A stretch of DNA of 64,000 bases, from the NCBI RefSeq assembly GCF_020216525.1, contig NZ_JAIWOY010000014.1, forward strand, positions 1-64,000. The letters are read 5' to 3'. The position numbers and the translations under genes are program-made. The notes under the pieces were generated by a model that searched no databases, was not told the origin of the DNA, and saw nothing but the letters and a program-made list of their open reading frames with translations. The stretch's first letter is position 1; each line of letters begins with the position of its first letter. This DNA is from Nocardioides nematodiphilus. GTDB lineage: Bacteria; Actinomycetota; Actinomycetes; Propionibacteriales; Nocardioidaceae. Positions 32,166 through 41,245 of this stretch are shown in pieces.

Positions 32166-35100
32166 CTAGAGGAGGTCCTTGAGATCGACCTGTGAGCCGA
32201 ATCGGTGGGCGGTCGCCGAGACGGCCTGCTCGCGCAGGAACGGCAGCAGCTCGAGACGACCCGACGCGGTCACCGGCTGGTCGTACAGGGCGATGTCGGC
32301 GCGACCGCCGGAGGCGGCGGCGAACGCCGCGCGATCCCCACCGACGAGCCGCACTCGCTCGGGCGCCTCCGGACCCCGGAGCCGCCGCTCCCAGGCGGGA
32401 GCGTCCTCGACGACGTGCGCGCCGGCGAGCGCCGCGAGCGGCCTCGTTCCGGGGTCGAGGTCGCGCGCCGTGGACAGCGTCACGGGCGCGCCGGCCCGGC
32501 GCCCGGCCAGCAGCACGCGGCGCAGCAGCACCGCGCCGGGACCCGCGTCGCCACCCTCCCACCGCACCGTCACCGGCACCGGCAGGTGACGCAGCCAGTT
32601 GCGCTCCGCGGCCAGAGCGGACCGATCGCGCGGCGTGCCGTACAGACGCTCCCAGGCCTCAGCGTCCGAGCGCTCCGCCCGCTCGAGGAAGCGCTCGTCG
32701 GGCTCGGCCGGCGCCCAGTCGGTGAGGCCCAGCAGGTAGCTGGGGCCGCCGGCCTTCGTCCCGGGGCCGACGACCGAGCGCTTCCAGCCGCCGAAGGGCT
32801 GGCGCTGCACGATCGCGCCGGTGATCCCCCGGTTGACGTAGAGGTTGCCGGCCTCGACCCGGGCGATCCAGTGCCGGATCTCGTCCTGGTCGAGGCTGTG
32901 GAGGCCGGCGGTGAGACCGAAGTCGACGCCGTTCTGCAGCGCGATCGCCTCGTCCAGCGTCGCCGCGGTCATCAGCCCGAGGACCGGTCCGAAGCACTCC
33001 GTGCGGTGGTACGCAGACCCGGGGCGGACCCCGGTCTTGACGCCGGGTCGCCAGAGCCGGCCCCCGGCGTCGAGGCGCCGCGGCTCGACCAGCCACTCCT
33101 CGCCGGGCTGAAGCCGGGTGAGCGCGTCGAGCAGCTTGCCGTGCGCCGGCTCGATGAGCGGGCCGACCTGCGAACGCGGATCGTGCGGCGGCCCGACGAC
33201 CAGCGAGGCGACCGCGTCGACGAGCTGATCGCGCAACCGGCGCGAGCGTGCGACCGGGCCGACCAGGATCGCCAGCGAGGCGGCGGAGCACTTCTGTCCG
33301 GCATGGCCGAAGGCGCTGGCGACCAGGTCCCGCACCGCCAGGTCGACGTCGGCGCTGGGCGTGATGACCAGGGCGTTCTTGCCGCTGGTCTCAGCGAGCA
33401 GCGGCAGGTCGGGCCGGAAGCTGCGGAAGAGCTCGGCGGTCTCGTACGCGCCGGTGAGGATGAGCCGTTCGACCGCGGGGTGCGCGACCAGGCGGCGGCC
33501 GAGGTCGTCCTCGGCGCAGTGCACGAGCTGCAGCGCATCGCGCGGCACCCCGGCCGCCCAGAGCGCGGCCACCATCACCGAGCCGCAACGGGCCGCCTGC
33601 GGTGCGGGCTTGATGATCACCGGGGAGCCGGCCGCGAGCGCGGCGAGGGTGGAGCCGGCCGCGATGGCGACCGGGAAGTTCCACGGCGGTGTGACGACGG
33701 TGAGGCGCACCGGGCGGGCGACGGCGTCGAGGTCGTCGAGCTCCTCGGCCCGCTCGGCGTAGTAGGCGGCGAAGTCGATCGCCTCGGAGACCTCCGGGTC
33801 GGCCTGGTCCAGGGTCTTGCCGCACTCGGCGGCCATCACCTCGATCAGCTCGCCGCGCCGGCGCTCCAGCTCGGCGGCGGCCGCCCGCAGGACCGCCGCG
33901 CGCCCGACGCCGCCGCGCGCCCCCCAGTGGGTGGTGGCGACAGCACCGGCGACCACCTCCTCGAGGCGCTCGGCGGAGGTGACGGTGTGGGCCTCGACCA
34001 GGTCCCGGCCGAGGCTCGAGCCGGGGACACGGGCGAGGACACCGGCCGCCCAGGCGCGGTTGGCGCCCAGCGACGGGTCGGTGTCGGGGGCGTTGCCGAA
34101 GCCCCGTACGGGCGCCTCGGGCTCGTCGGTCCCGCGGTCCTGGTGCCGCCGCGGCGACACGTCGGCGTCGTCCTCGAGCAGCGCCAAGGAGGCGGCGAAG
34201 CGGTCGCGCTCGCGGGCGAAGAGCGCCCCGTCGTCCGCCAGACCGGTGAGGGCGGAGAGGAAGTTCTCCTGACTGGCGCCCTCCTCGAGCCGGCGGACGA
34301 GGTAGGCGATGGCGACGTCGAACTCGCGCGGGTGCACGACCGGCACGTAGAGCAGCAGCCCGACGCCCTCGGCCCCGATCGTCTCGCGGACGGCGGCCGC
34401 CTGGCCGGTGGCCATGCCGAGCAGCATCTCGAGCTCGATCCGGTCGCGGACGCCGTGCTCCCCGCCGAGTAGCCAGGCGTACGCGACGTCGAAGAGGTTG
34501 TGCCCCGCGATGCCGTACCGGATGTGCCGGGTGCCCTCGGGGGTGAGCGCGTGGCGCAGGATCCGCTTGTAGTGGGCGTCGGTCTCCTGCTTCGTCGGCC
34601 AGGGCGCCTGGGGCCAGCCGTGCAGCTCGGCGTCGACCCGCTCCATCGGCAGGTTGGCGCCCTTGACCAGCCGCACCTTGATCCCGGCGCCGCCCCGCTC
34701 GTGGCGGGCGGCTGCCCATGCCTCGAGCCGTCGCAGCACGGGCAGGGCGTCAGGCAGATAGGCCTGGAGCACGATCCCGGCCTCGTAGTCGAGCAGCTCG
34801 GGGCGATCCAGGAGCCGAGTGAAGACGGCGACGGTGAGGTCGAGGTCGCGGTACTCCTCCATGTCGAGGTTGAGGAAGGTGCGGCGCTCGCGGGCGAGGG
34901 CGAAGAGCGGAGCCAGCCGCTCCTCGATGTCGTCGACCGCCTCGTCGAAGGCCCACGGCGCGTGCGGCGCGACCATCGCGGAGACCTTCACCGACACGTA
35001 GTCGACGTCGGGGCGCTCGACGAGACGACGCACCCCGGCGAGGCGGCGTGCGGCCTCGCGCTCGCCGAGGACGGCCTCGCCGAGCAGGTTGACGTTGAGC

Positions 35101-35516
35101 CGTACGCCGTCGGCCCGCAGCCGGCGCAGCGACCGGGCCAGGCGGCGATCGCCGGCGTCGATGAGCAGGTGGCCGACAAGGTGGCGGAGAACGAGGCGCA
35201 CGGCCCCGATGACCGGGCCCGGCGCGATCGCGGCCGCCGCGGCGGCGAGGCGCAGCCCGAGCCGCTGGTGCCATGGCAGGAAGCGCGGTGGAGGCACGGC
35301 CAGCTCCCGCAGGCGGCGCGCGGCCACCCGGACGTCCTCGGGCCGGATCACCCCGTCTACGAAGCCCACGGTGAAGGGCAGACCGGCGGGATCGGACAAC
35401 ACGCCGGCCAGCCGACGGGCTGATGGGTGGGTCGGCTGATCGGCGGCGATCCGGAGCCAGCGGCGGACGAGATCCTCGACGTCCTGGACCCGCGGGCCGG
35501 TGGCTGATGCGGACAT
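32166..35516 (-). CDS. putA: bifunctional proline dehydrogenase / L-glutamate gamma-semialdehyde dehydrogenase
   Basis: 1116 aa. The N-terminal 430 residues are the FAD proline dehydrogenase barrel (VSVKVSAMVAPHAPWAF, FLNLDMEEYRDLDL, RLVKGANLPME, RYGIAGHNLFDVA, EMLLGMATGQAAAV). From about 500 to 1000 follows the P5C dehydrogenase with TPPWNFPVAIAAGS, LAETSGKNALVI, AFGHAGQKCSAASLAIL (catalytic Cys) and ECFGPVLG. It converts proline to glutamate without releasing P5C. No DNA-binding RHH domain is present at the N-terminus, so it is enzymatic only. The last about 110 residues are a diverged C-terminal extension. Confidence 0.95.
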   Translation of the reverse strand: MSASATGPRVQDVEDLVRRWLRIAADQPTHPSARRLAGVLSDPAGLPFTVGFVDGVIRPEDVRVAARRLRELAVPPPRFLPWHQRLGLRLAAAAAAIAPGPVIGAVRLVLRHLVGHLLIDAGDRRLARSLRRLRADGVRLNVNLLGEAVLGEREAARRLAGVRRLVERPDVDYVSVKVSAMVAPHAPWAFDEAVDDIEERLAPLFALARERRTFLNLDMEEYRDLDLTVAVFTRLLDRPELLDYEAGIVLQAYLPDALPVLRRLEAWAAARHERGGAGIKVRLVKGANLPMERVDAELHGWPQAPWPTKQETDAHYKRILRHALTPEGTRHIRYGIAGHNLFDVAYAWLLGGEHGVRDRIELEMLLGMATGQAAAVRETIGAEGVGLLLYVPVVHPREFDVAIAYLVRRLEEGASQENFLSALTGLADDGALFARERDRFAASLALLEDDADVSPRRHQDRGTDEPEAPVRGFGNAPDTDPSLGANRAWAAGVLARVPGSSLGRDLVEAHTVTSAERLEEVVAGAVATTHWGARGGVGRAAVLRAAAAELERRRGELIEVMAAECGKTLDQADPEVSEAIDFAAYYAERAEELDDLDAVARPVRLTVVTPPWNFPVAIAAGSTLAALAAGSPVIIKPAPQAARCGSVMVAALWAAGVPRDALQLVHCAEDDLGRRLVAHPAVERLILTGAYETAELFRSFRPDLPLLAETSGKNALVITPSADVDLAVRDLVASAFGHAGQKCSAASLAILVGPVARSRRLRDQLVDAVASLVVGPPHDPRSQVGPLIEPAHGKLLDALTRLQPGEEWLVEPRRLDAGGRLWRPGVKTGVRPGSAYHRTECFGPVLGLMTAATLDEAIALQNGVDFGLTAGLHSLDQDEIRHWIARVEAGNLYVNRGITGAIVQRQPFGGWKRSVVGPGTKAGGPSYLLGLTDWAPAEPDERFLERAERSDAEAWERLYGTPRDRSALAAERNWLRHLPVPVTVRWEGGDAGPGAVLLRRVLLAGRRAGAPVTLSTARDLDPGTRPLAALAGAHVVEDAPAWERRLRGPEAPERVRLVGGDRAAFAAASGGRADIALYDQPVTASGRLELLPFLREQAVSATAHRFGSQVDLKDLL

Positions 35517-35542
35517 GGCTCCAGAGTGCCAGGATGGCAGGC

Positions 35543-35959
35543 ATGAGCGACTGGAACGCAGGCATCATCGAGGAGTTCCGTGCCAACGAGGGTCGCGTCG
35601 GCGGACCCTTCGAGGGCGCGCCGATGGTGCTGCTGCACCACGTCGGGCGCAAGAGCGGCACCGAGCGGGTGACGCCGCTGGTCTATCTGCCCGGTATGTC
35701 GTCCGACGAGCTGTACGTCTTCGCCTCCAAGGCGGGCGCCCCCACCGATCCGGACTGGTACCGCAACCTCACCGCGGCGGGCCGGGCCACCGTGGAGGTC
35801 GGTACCGAGACCTTCGAGGTCGAGGTCGCCGAGGTGACCGGTGCCGAGCGCGACGCGCTCTACGCCGAGCAGGTCACGCGGATGCCGGGCTTCGCGGAGT
35901 ACGAGGAGAAGACCGAGGGCATCCGGGTGATCCCGGTCGTCCATCTCACCCGGGTCTGA
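35543..35959 (+). CDS. deazaflavin (F420)-dependent nitroreductase/quinone reductase family protein (Ddn-like)
   Basis: 138 aa. EFRANEGRVGGPFEGAPMVLLHHVGRKSGTERVTPLVYL and WYRNLTAAGRATVEVG are the signature of the actinobacterial Ddn/FDOR-A fold, which binds F420H2 or a related flavin. PGFAEYEEKTEGIRVIPVVHLTRV closes the domain. The role is reduction of quinones or xenobiotics. Divergent from putA by 26 bp. An in-frame ATG 9 nt upstream is an alternative start. Confidence 0.9.
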   Translation: MSDWNAGIIEEFRANEGRVGGPFEGAPMVLLHHVGRKSGTERVTPLVYLPGMSSDELYVFASKAGAPTDPDWYRNLTAAGRATVEVGTETFEVEVAEVTGAERDALYAEQVTRMPGFAEYEEKTEGIRVIPVVHLTRV

Positions 35960-36583
35960 TCACCTGCGGTGGTCGGGGACGGTCGACTCCTCGACCGCTC
36001 CCCCGTCCAGCGGCGCCCGCTCCTCGGCCGAGGCGCGGCGCGCGTCGGCGTCCTCCCAGACGCTGAGGATCTCGGCCGGCCAGACGATCTCCCCCGTCGC
36101 CCCCAGCTCCTCGCGCGTCCACCAGCGGTGCGCCGTCATGAGGATCTTCTCCTCGGTCGTGTGGCCGGCGCTCGAGACCTCGAAGCCCGGCACCCAGCAC
36201 GCGAAGAACACGTCCTCCTGGTCGATGACCACGTCGGTGTAGCCGTGCACGACGCGCCGCGTCATCACCGGTCCGAGCAGATCCGCCTCGGCGACCACGA
36301 CGCCGGACTCCTCGAAGAGCTCGCGCACGGCGGCGGCCCGATCGGTCTCGCCGGGGTCGATGCCGCCGCCCGGGGTGATCCACCAGTAGGCGTCATCCAG
36401 CCCCGGGTCGGTGTCGCGGAAGAGCAGCAGCCGGTCCCGGTCGTCGACGAGCAGGACGCGGGCCGTACGTCGTACGCGCCGCGGGCGCTCCTCGGCAGCG
36501 ACGGCGATCAGTGTGCGGGTGGGCTCGGGTGCTCGCTCCGACTCTGGGCTCACGGACCCATTGTGGACGACCCGCGCCACCAT
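35960..36583 (-). CDS. NUDIX hydrolase
   Basis: 207 aa. The NUDIX box GGGIDPGETDRAAAVRELFEESGV is complete (Gx5Ex7REUxEExGU). The flanks WWITPGGG and EDVFFACWVPGFEV are typical of actinobacterial NUDIX domains acting on nucleoside diphosphate derivatives. The ATG at 36583 gives 40 residues before the domain. A GTG at 36553 is the alternative and neither has a good SD. It is directly convergent with the Ddn-like gene. Confidence 0.85.
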   Translation of the reverse strand: MVARVVHNGSVSPESERAPEPTRTLIAVAAEERPRRVRRTARVLLVDDRDRLLLFRDTDPGLDDAYWWITPGGGIDPGETDRAAAVRELFEESGVVVAEADLLGPVMTRRVVHGYTDVVIDQEDVFFACWVPGFEVSSAGHTTEEKILMTAHRWWTREELGATGEIVWPAEILSVWEDADARRASAEERAPLDGGAVEESTVPDHRR

Positions 36584-36598
36584 CCCTATAACTATGTC

Positions 36599-36619
36599 TG
36601 TCGCTAGACATTAGCGACA
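36599..36619. promoter_or_regulatory. palindrome upstream of the NUDIX gene
   Basis: TGTCGCTA at 36599-36606 and TAGCGACA at 36612-36619 form a perfect 8-bp dyad with a 5-bp centre, 16 bp upstream of the NUDIX ATG and at the edge of the tannase remnant. It looks like a regulator operator, perhaps left from the decayed locus. Confidence 0.45.
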
Positions 36620-36850
36620 CTGACGCAGGAGACGCAGCACACGTCGACGTTGCCGAGCTCCTGCTTCACCTGGCCGTAGTACTCGATCGTGTCGGCGACC
36701 GGATGAGCTGGTCGCCGCCGCCGGCCAGGTAGCCGCTGCCGCCGAGGGCCTCGAAGCGACCGGTCCACCCCGTCTTCGGCAGTCAGGTCTGGATGAGCTC
36801 GCGGTCGGTGCCGTCGTGGGTGGGGGTGACGTCGGCCTGACAGAACGCCG
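36620..36850 (-). pseudogene. tannase/feruloyl esterase remnant, internally deleted
   Basis: Read leftward, one segment gives AFCQADVTPTHDGTDREL, an in-frame stop, then LPKTGWTGRFEALGGSGYLAGGGDQ, which is the N-terminal part of tannase-family esterases. It then jumps to ADTIEYYGQVKQELGNVD in another frame, which belongs near the C-terminus of the same family. Several hundred residues between, including the GCSxGG nucleophile, are missing. Assignment is from recalled family patterns. The gene is dead. Confidence 0.6.
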
Positions 36851-36887
36851 GAACGTCGGTCACCGGCGGCGTCGGCCGTTGGCGTAC

Positions 36888-37166
36888 GCGGACCACGCCC
36901 CGACACTGGCCTCAGGAGCCAACATCGCCGCATTCAACGTCGGCAACGCCTTCGGCGCCTGGCTCGGCGGCCTCACCCTCGCCGCCGGCCTGGGCTACAC
37001 CTCGCCGCTGTGGGCCGGCGCAGCCGTCACCGCCGCCGGCCTCGTCGTGCTGCTCCTCGCAGCGCGCGCCCGCGGCGGCGAGCTCACGACGCGTGGTCCG
37101 GCGCCGGCCCACGCCCACGCCGACACAGCACGTCAGGATCGACAGACCGCCTCAGTCGAGCTCTGA
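36888..37166 (+). pseudogene. MFS transporter C-terminal remnant
   Basis: ADHAPTLASGANIAAFNVGNAFGAWLGGLTLAAG and SPLWAGAAVTAAGLVVLLLAARARGG form the last two to three helices of an AraJ/DHA1-type MFS protein. The preceding ten helices are absent and the sequence upstream changes abruptly to the tannase remnant on the other strand. It has a normal stop at 37166 but no believable start. Confidence 0.65.
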
Positions 37167-37184
37167 TCCGGCCGATCGGTAGAC

Positions 37185-38768
37185 ATGCTCTCGGTGCCGC
37201 TGCTCCCGCTCGCCCGGGCCCGCGCGCGCCCGAAGCGGCACCACCACAAGAAGAGGCACCACCACAAGAAGCACCACCACAAGAAGCGGCATGTCGCGAA
37301 CGCTAAGCCGGCCGACCCCGGGATCGTCCATCTCGCCGACCGCTTCACCGGCGGCTACACCGCCGCCCAGGGCGCGGCGATCGTCCGTGCCGGCGGCGCG
37401 CTGGCGTGGTTCGACAAGCAGCTGGCTCCCGCATCGGTGCCCGAGAGCGCCCGGGCCGCCGCCCTGTGGTCATGGTTCCCGCTGCTCGCGCACACCCCGC
37501 AGCAGCGGTGGGACTCCCAGCGCGCGATGACCGGCGGTTCCTGGGAGCACGGCATCGATCTCGCCGCGTGGACGATCCTGCGCCGGGTGCACAGCGAGCG
37601 TGGTGTGCTCGAGTCGATGGTGGAGTTCTGGTCCGACCACCTGCACGTCCCGACCGGCTCCGACGGCTGGTACTGGCGTCAGCAGTACGACAGCCTCATC
37701 CGGACCCGCGCACTCGGGAAGTTCTCCACCCTCCTGGTCGAGGCGTCGCTGCATCCGGCGATGCTGGTCTTCCTCAACAACGCCGAGTCGACCGCCGCGC
37801 ACCCGGACGAGAACCAGGCCCGCGAGCTGCTCGAGCTGCACACCGTCGGCCGCGGCCACTACGGCGAGGACGAGGTCAAGGCCTCCGCGCGGATCCTGTC
37901 GGGCTGGACCGTGAAGTGGCCCTGGGACACCTCGCACCCCGAGATCGCCACCTGGGCCGGCTGGTACAACCCCAAGCGGCACGCCACCGCCCCCGCGACG
38001 GTGCTCGGCTTCAGCAGCAACGGCGACGGCCGCGGCGGCCAGACCGCGAAGGACTACCTGACCTACCTGGCGCACCATCCCGCCACCGCGCAGCGCATCG
38101 CCACCAAGCTGGCCACCCGCTTCGTCAGCGACACGCCCTCGTCCGGGCTGGTCAGCTCGCTGGCGAAGGTCTACCTGGCCAACGACACCGACATCCGCCC
38201 GGTGCTGCGCGCGCTGGTCCGCCACCCCGAGTTCGCGGCCGCCGCGAAGCGGAAGGTCCGTACGCCCGTCGCCGACCTGGTCGCGACCATGCGGGTGCTG
38301 GGCGTCGACGTCCAGCCCCCGATCGACCGCGACAGCGCCGCGCACACGATCGTCTACACGCACGGCGGCGTGCAGCCGTACACCTGGCCGCGCCCGGACG
38401 GCCCGCCCGACACGGCCGGCGCGTACGCCTCCGCGGGCCGGATGCTGCAGAGCTTCATCATGCACTGGGACCTCGCCGGCGGCTACTGGCCGACCCGCGG
38501 CGTCACGTACCGGCAGCCGAGCGCCTTCATGCCGGCCGGGCGGTTCACCATCGCCCAGTACGCCGACCACCTGTCCCGGCTCGTGCACCACACCGGCGCC
38601 GACGCCACCACCACCCGGGCCGTCGCCCAGGCCCTCGGCTACCCGGCCACCCGGGTCGTCGACCCCGCCACGCCCGAGGGCCGTGACCTGCGCCGGATGC
38701 TGTCCGATTGGCTCGGGGTCCGCGCCCTCGGCACGGTCCTCGACCACCCTCGCCACCTGACCCGATGA
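37185..38768 (+). CDS. DUF1800 domain protein with His/Lys-rich N-terminus
   Basis: 527 aa. The DUF1800 core runs from about residue 45: LADRFTGGYT, RRVHSERGVLESMVEFWSDHLHVP, VEASLHPAMLVFLNN, ENQARELLELHTVGRG and LSGWTVKW. Residues 18-38 are a HHHKK-type tandem (encoded by a CACCACCACAAGAAG repeat). The predicted N-terminus (MLSVPLLPLARARA) is a poor signal peptide, and a stop codon 18 nt upstream prevents extension. The partner DUF1501 gene follows after 19 bp. Such pairs are widespread and secreted or periplasmic; their function is unknown. Confidence 0.88.
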   Translation: MLSVPLLPLARARARPKRHHHKKRHHHKKHHHKKRHVANAKPADPGIVHLADRFTGGYTAAQGAAIVRAGGALAWFDKQLAPASVPESARAAALWSWFPLLAHTPQQRWDSQRAMTGGSWEHGIDLAAWTILRRVHSERGVLESMVEFWSDHLHVPTGSDGWYWRQQYDSLIRTRALGKFSTLLVEASLHPAMLVFLNNAESTAAHPDENQARELLELHTVGRGHYGEDEVKASARILSGWTVKWPWDTSHPEIATWAGWYNPKRHATAPATVLGFSSNGDGRGGQTAKDYLTYLAHHPATAQRIATKLATRFVSDTPSSGLVSSLAKVYLANDTDIRPVLRALVRHPEFAAAAKRKVRTPVADLVATMRVLGVDVQPPIDRDSAAHTIVYTHGGVQPYTWPRPDGPPDTAGAYASAGRMLQSFIMHWDLAGGYWPTRGVTYRQPSAFMPAGRFTIAQYADHLSRLVHHTGADATTTRAVAQALGYPATRVVDPATPEGRDLRRMLSDWLGVRALGTVLDHPRHLTR

Positions 38769-38787
38769 CGACCACCATGGACCGCCG

Positions 38788-40107
38788 ATGACCGACCCCT
38801 GCTGCTCCGAGCACCGCGCCGCCACGCTCTCGCGACGCGGCTTCCTCGCCGGCCTCGGCGCCGCCTCGCTCGGCGGCATCGCGCTCAGCGTCTTCGGGGA
38901 CGCGGTCCGTCAGGTGGCGTACGCCGAGCCCGACCCCACCGTCGACCCGCTCGCCGCGACCGCGCCGCAGAACGTGCTGGTCGTCCTCTCCCTGCGCGGG
39001 GCGATCGACGGTCTCGGCGTGGTCGTGCCGCACGGCGACCCGGCGTACGCGCCGGCACGGCCGCACATCGCGATCCCGGCCTCGACGCTGGTGGCGGCCG
39101 ACTCGATGTTCGGCCTGCATCCCGCGATGGCCCCGCTGCTGCCGTGGTGGCAGCGCGGTCAGTTCGCGGCGGTGCAGGCGGTCGGGCTGCCGATGCCCAA
39201 CCGGTCGCACTTCTCCGCGATGGAGGAGATCGAGGAGGCCGACCCGTCCAGCTCGATGCGGCGCGGGTGGGTCAACCGGATGATCGGGCTCGACAGCACC
39301 ACCAGCCCGACCGAGGCGGTCCACCTGTCCTCGCCGATGGCGCCGACCCTGCTGAGCGGCCCCGCCCCGATGCTGGCCGCAGACCGGATCCAGGACGTCT
39401 CCCTCATCGGCGCCAACCCACGTCAGGACGACGCCGAGTGGCGGAGCCGGCGACGGCAGAGCGTCGCGACCGCGTGGAGCGGTACGCCCGGACCCCTCGG
39501 TGAGGCCGCTCGCAGCGCGCTGGCCGTCACCGACCAGCTCGCGCGGTCATCGGTGGTGAGCGACCAGCCGCGCAACGGCGCCTCGTACCCGACCTCGTGG
39601 CCGGCCACCGACCTGGCCGCCGCGCTGCAGGACACCGCCAAGCTGATCCGCGCCGACGTCGGCACCGAGGTGGTCTCGATCGACTTCGGCTCCTGGGACC
39701 ACCACGCCGACTATGGCAGCGCCGACGGCGGTCGGATGACGACCATGGTCGGCGCACTCGCCTCGAGCATCGCGGCCTTCCTCACCGACCTCGGGCCCGA
39801 CCTGAGCCGCGTGACGGTGCTGACGATCAGCGAGTTCGGGCGGCGGCTGACGGAGAACGGCGCCGGCGGACTCGACCACGGGTGGGGCAACATGATGCTG
39901 CTCCTCGGCGCGGGCGTGAAGGGCGGGCAGTACCACGGCACCTGGCCCGGCCTCACCGCGAGCAATCCGTACGTCGACGACGACCTGGCCGTGACCACCG
40001 ACTACCGCGACGTCATCGGCGAGCTGGTCGCCAAGCGCTTCCCGGGTCGCAGCCTGAGCGCGCTCTTCCCCGGGCACACGGTGAAGCCGATCGGCGTGCT
40101 CGCCTAG
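38788..40107 (+). CDS. DUF1501 protein with Tat signal
   Basis: 439 aa. The twin-arginine signal SRRGFLAGLGAASLGGIALS near residue 16 predicts Tat export of a folded protein. The rest is the DUF1501 sulfatase/alkaline phosphatase-like fold: LVVLSLRGAIDGLGVVVPHGD, MPNRSHFSAMEEIE, DFGSWDHHADYG, TISEFGRRLTENGAGGLDHGWGNMMLLLG, with a cluster of His/Asp that may bind metal. It probably acts with the DUF1800 product at the cell surface. Confidence 0.9.
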   Translation: MTDPCCSEHRAATLSRRGFLAGLGAASLGGIALSVFGDAVRQVAYAEPDPTVDPLAATAPQNVLVVLSLRGAIDGLGVVVPHGDPAYAPARPHIAIPASTLVAADSMFGLHPAMAPLLPWWQRGQFAAVQAVGLPMPNRSHFSAMEEIEEADPSSSMRRGWVNRMIGLDSTTSPTEAVHLSSPMAPTLLSGPAPMLAADRIQDVSLIGANPRQDDAEWRSRRRQSVATAWSGTPGPLGEAARSALAVTDQLARSSVVSDQPRNGASYPTSWPATDLAAALQDTAKLIRADVGTEVVSIDFGSWDHHADYGSADGGRMTTMVGALASSIAAFLTDLGPDLSRVTVLTISEFGRRLTENGAGGLDHGWGNMMLLLGAGVKGGQYHGTWPGLTASNPYVDDDLAVTTDYRDVIGELVAKRFPGRSLSALFPGHTVKPIGVLA

Positions 40108-40122
40108 CAGGGAGGCCGGTGC

Positions 40123-40626
40123 TCAGGCGCGCAGCAGGCGGTTCGCGTACGTCGACATCGTGTAGACGCCGATGCCGAAGACGATCTCCAGCGCGTTCTG
40201 CGGGGTGAAGCCGGCCGCCAGGAACTCCGCGATGTCCTTCTCGGGCACCTCGCCGGCGTGATCCATGATCCGGTGGACGAGGAGCCGCACCGCCTCGAGC
40301 TCGGGGTCCGCCAGCTGCCGGTCGTCGCGCAGGGGCGCGACGAGGTCCTCGCGGCCGAGCCGCCGGAGCACGGCGCTGTGGATGCCGATGCAGGTCCGGC
40401 AGTCGTTACGCACCGCGACGGTCATCACCACGACCTCCCGCACGGGCGCGGACAGCGTCGTCTGCTCGAAGGCGGCGCTCGTGCCGAGGAAGCCGTTGAG
40501 CAGGGCGGGCGAGGTGGCCATCTTGGCGACGGCCTCCGGGACGGCGCCGAACTTCGTACGGACGGCGGCCATCGCCGGCCGGGCATCGACCGGCGCGGTC
40601 TCCAGGGTGTGCAGCGGGAAGGTCAT
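40123..40626 (-). CDS. carboxymuconolactone decarboxylase / AhpD-like protein
   Basis: 167 aa. The AhpD active-site motif is visible as AVRNDCRTCIGIHSAVLRRLG, with the CxxC and downstream His. Start MTFPLHTLE is chosen. The family uses the CxxC for thiol-disulfide peroxidase or reductase activity. Divergent from a MarR gene whose promoter carries TTGAC/GTCAA repeats, so it is likely MarR-controlled. Confidence 0.88.
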   Translation of the reverse strand: MTFPLHTLETAPVDARPAMAAVRTKFGAVPEAVAKMATSPALLNGFLGTSAAFEQTTLSAPVREVVVMTVAVRNDCRTCIGIHSAVLRRLGREDLVAPLRDDRQLADPELEAVRLLVHRIMDHAGEVPEKDIAEFLAAGFTPQNALEIVFGIGVYTMSTYANRLLRA

Positions 40627-40684
40627 CTGTCGTCCTATCGTCAATAGGGTTGTCTATTCCTCCGGCTACACTACGGACAACGTC

Positions 40685-40706
40685 CTTGACCGTCAAGTAC
40701 GTTGAC
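40685..40706. promoter_or_regulatory. putative MarR operator (TTGAC/GTCAA repeats)
   Basis: CTTGA-CCG-TCAAG at 40685-40697 and GTCAA-GTACG-TTGAC at 40692-40706 overlap, giving three half-sites in alternating orientation in the 94-bp gap between the divergent AhpD-like and MarR genes. Confidence 0.55.
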
Positions 40707-40720
40707 GAACTGGAGGTGCC

Positions 40721-41182
40721 GTGGCTGCCCGACCCGGCTTCGAGCTGCCCCTGCTGCTGCTCGCGGGGTTCCGCGAGATCGTCGACGAGACCCATCGCCG
40801 CCTGGCTGCACTCGGCCACCCTGAAGCGCGCCCGGCGCACGGCTTCGCGATGCAGGCGATCGGCGTCGGCGCCACGGCCACCGACGTGGGACGGCGCCTC
40901 GGCGTGAGCAAGCAGGCGGCCGCCAAGACCATCGAGCGCCTGGTCGAGCTCGGCTACGTCACCCAGGAGCCGGATCCGGCCGACGCGCGGCGCAAGATCG
41001 CCACCCCGACCGAGCACGGCCGGGACATGCTGCGCCGCAGCGCCGCGCTCTTCGACGACATCCAGGCCGAGTGGGCCGAGGCGATCGGCGTCGCACACCT
41101 CGACCGGCTGCACGCCGACCTCGCGCGCCTGGTCGGTGACCGCGCGTTCCAGATCGACGGCCTCAGCGGTCTGACCGACTGA
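40721..41182 (+). CDS. MarR family regulator
   Basis: 153 aa from a GTG with TGGAGG upstream. The wHTH reads GATATDVGRRLGVSKQAAAKTIERLVELGYVTQEPDPADARRKIATPTEHG, the classical MarR DNA-binding region. Divergent from the AhpD-like gene. Probably autoregulatory via the dyads in the shared promoter. Confidence 0.88.
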   Translation: MAARPGFELPLLLLAGFREIVDETHRRLAALGHPEARPAHGFAMQAIGVGATATDVGRRLGVSKQAAAKTIERLVELGYVTQEPDPADARRKIATPTEHGRDMLRRSAALFDDIQAEWAEAIGVAHLDRLHADLARLVGDRAFQIDGLSGLTD

Positions 41183-41245
41183 CGCCACGACGACGAGGCG
41201 CGCCCTGGCACTGCCGGGAGCAGAGGGGCGGTGCGTCCGCCTGCC

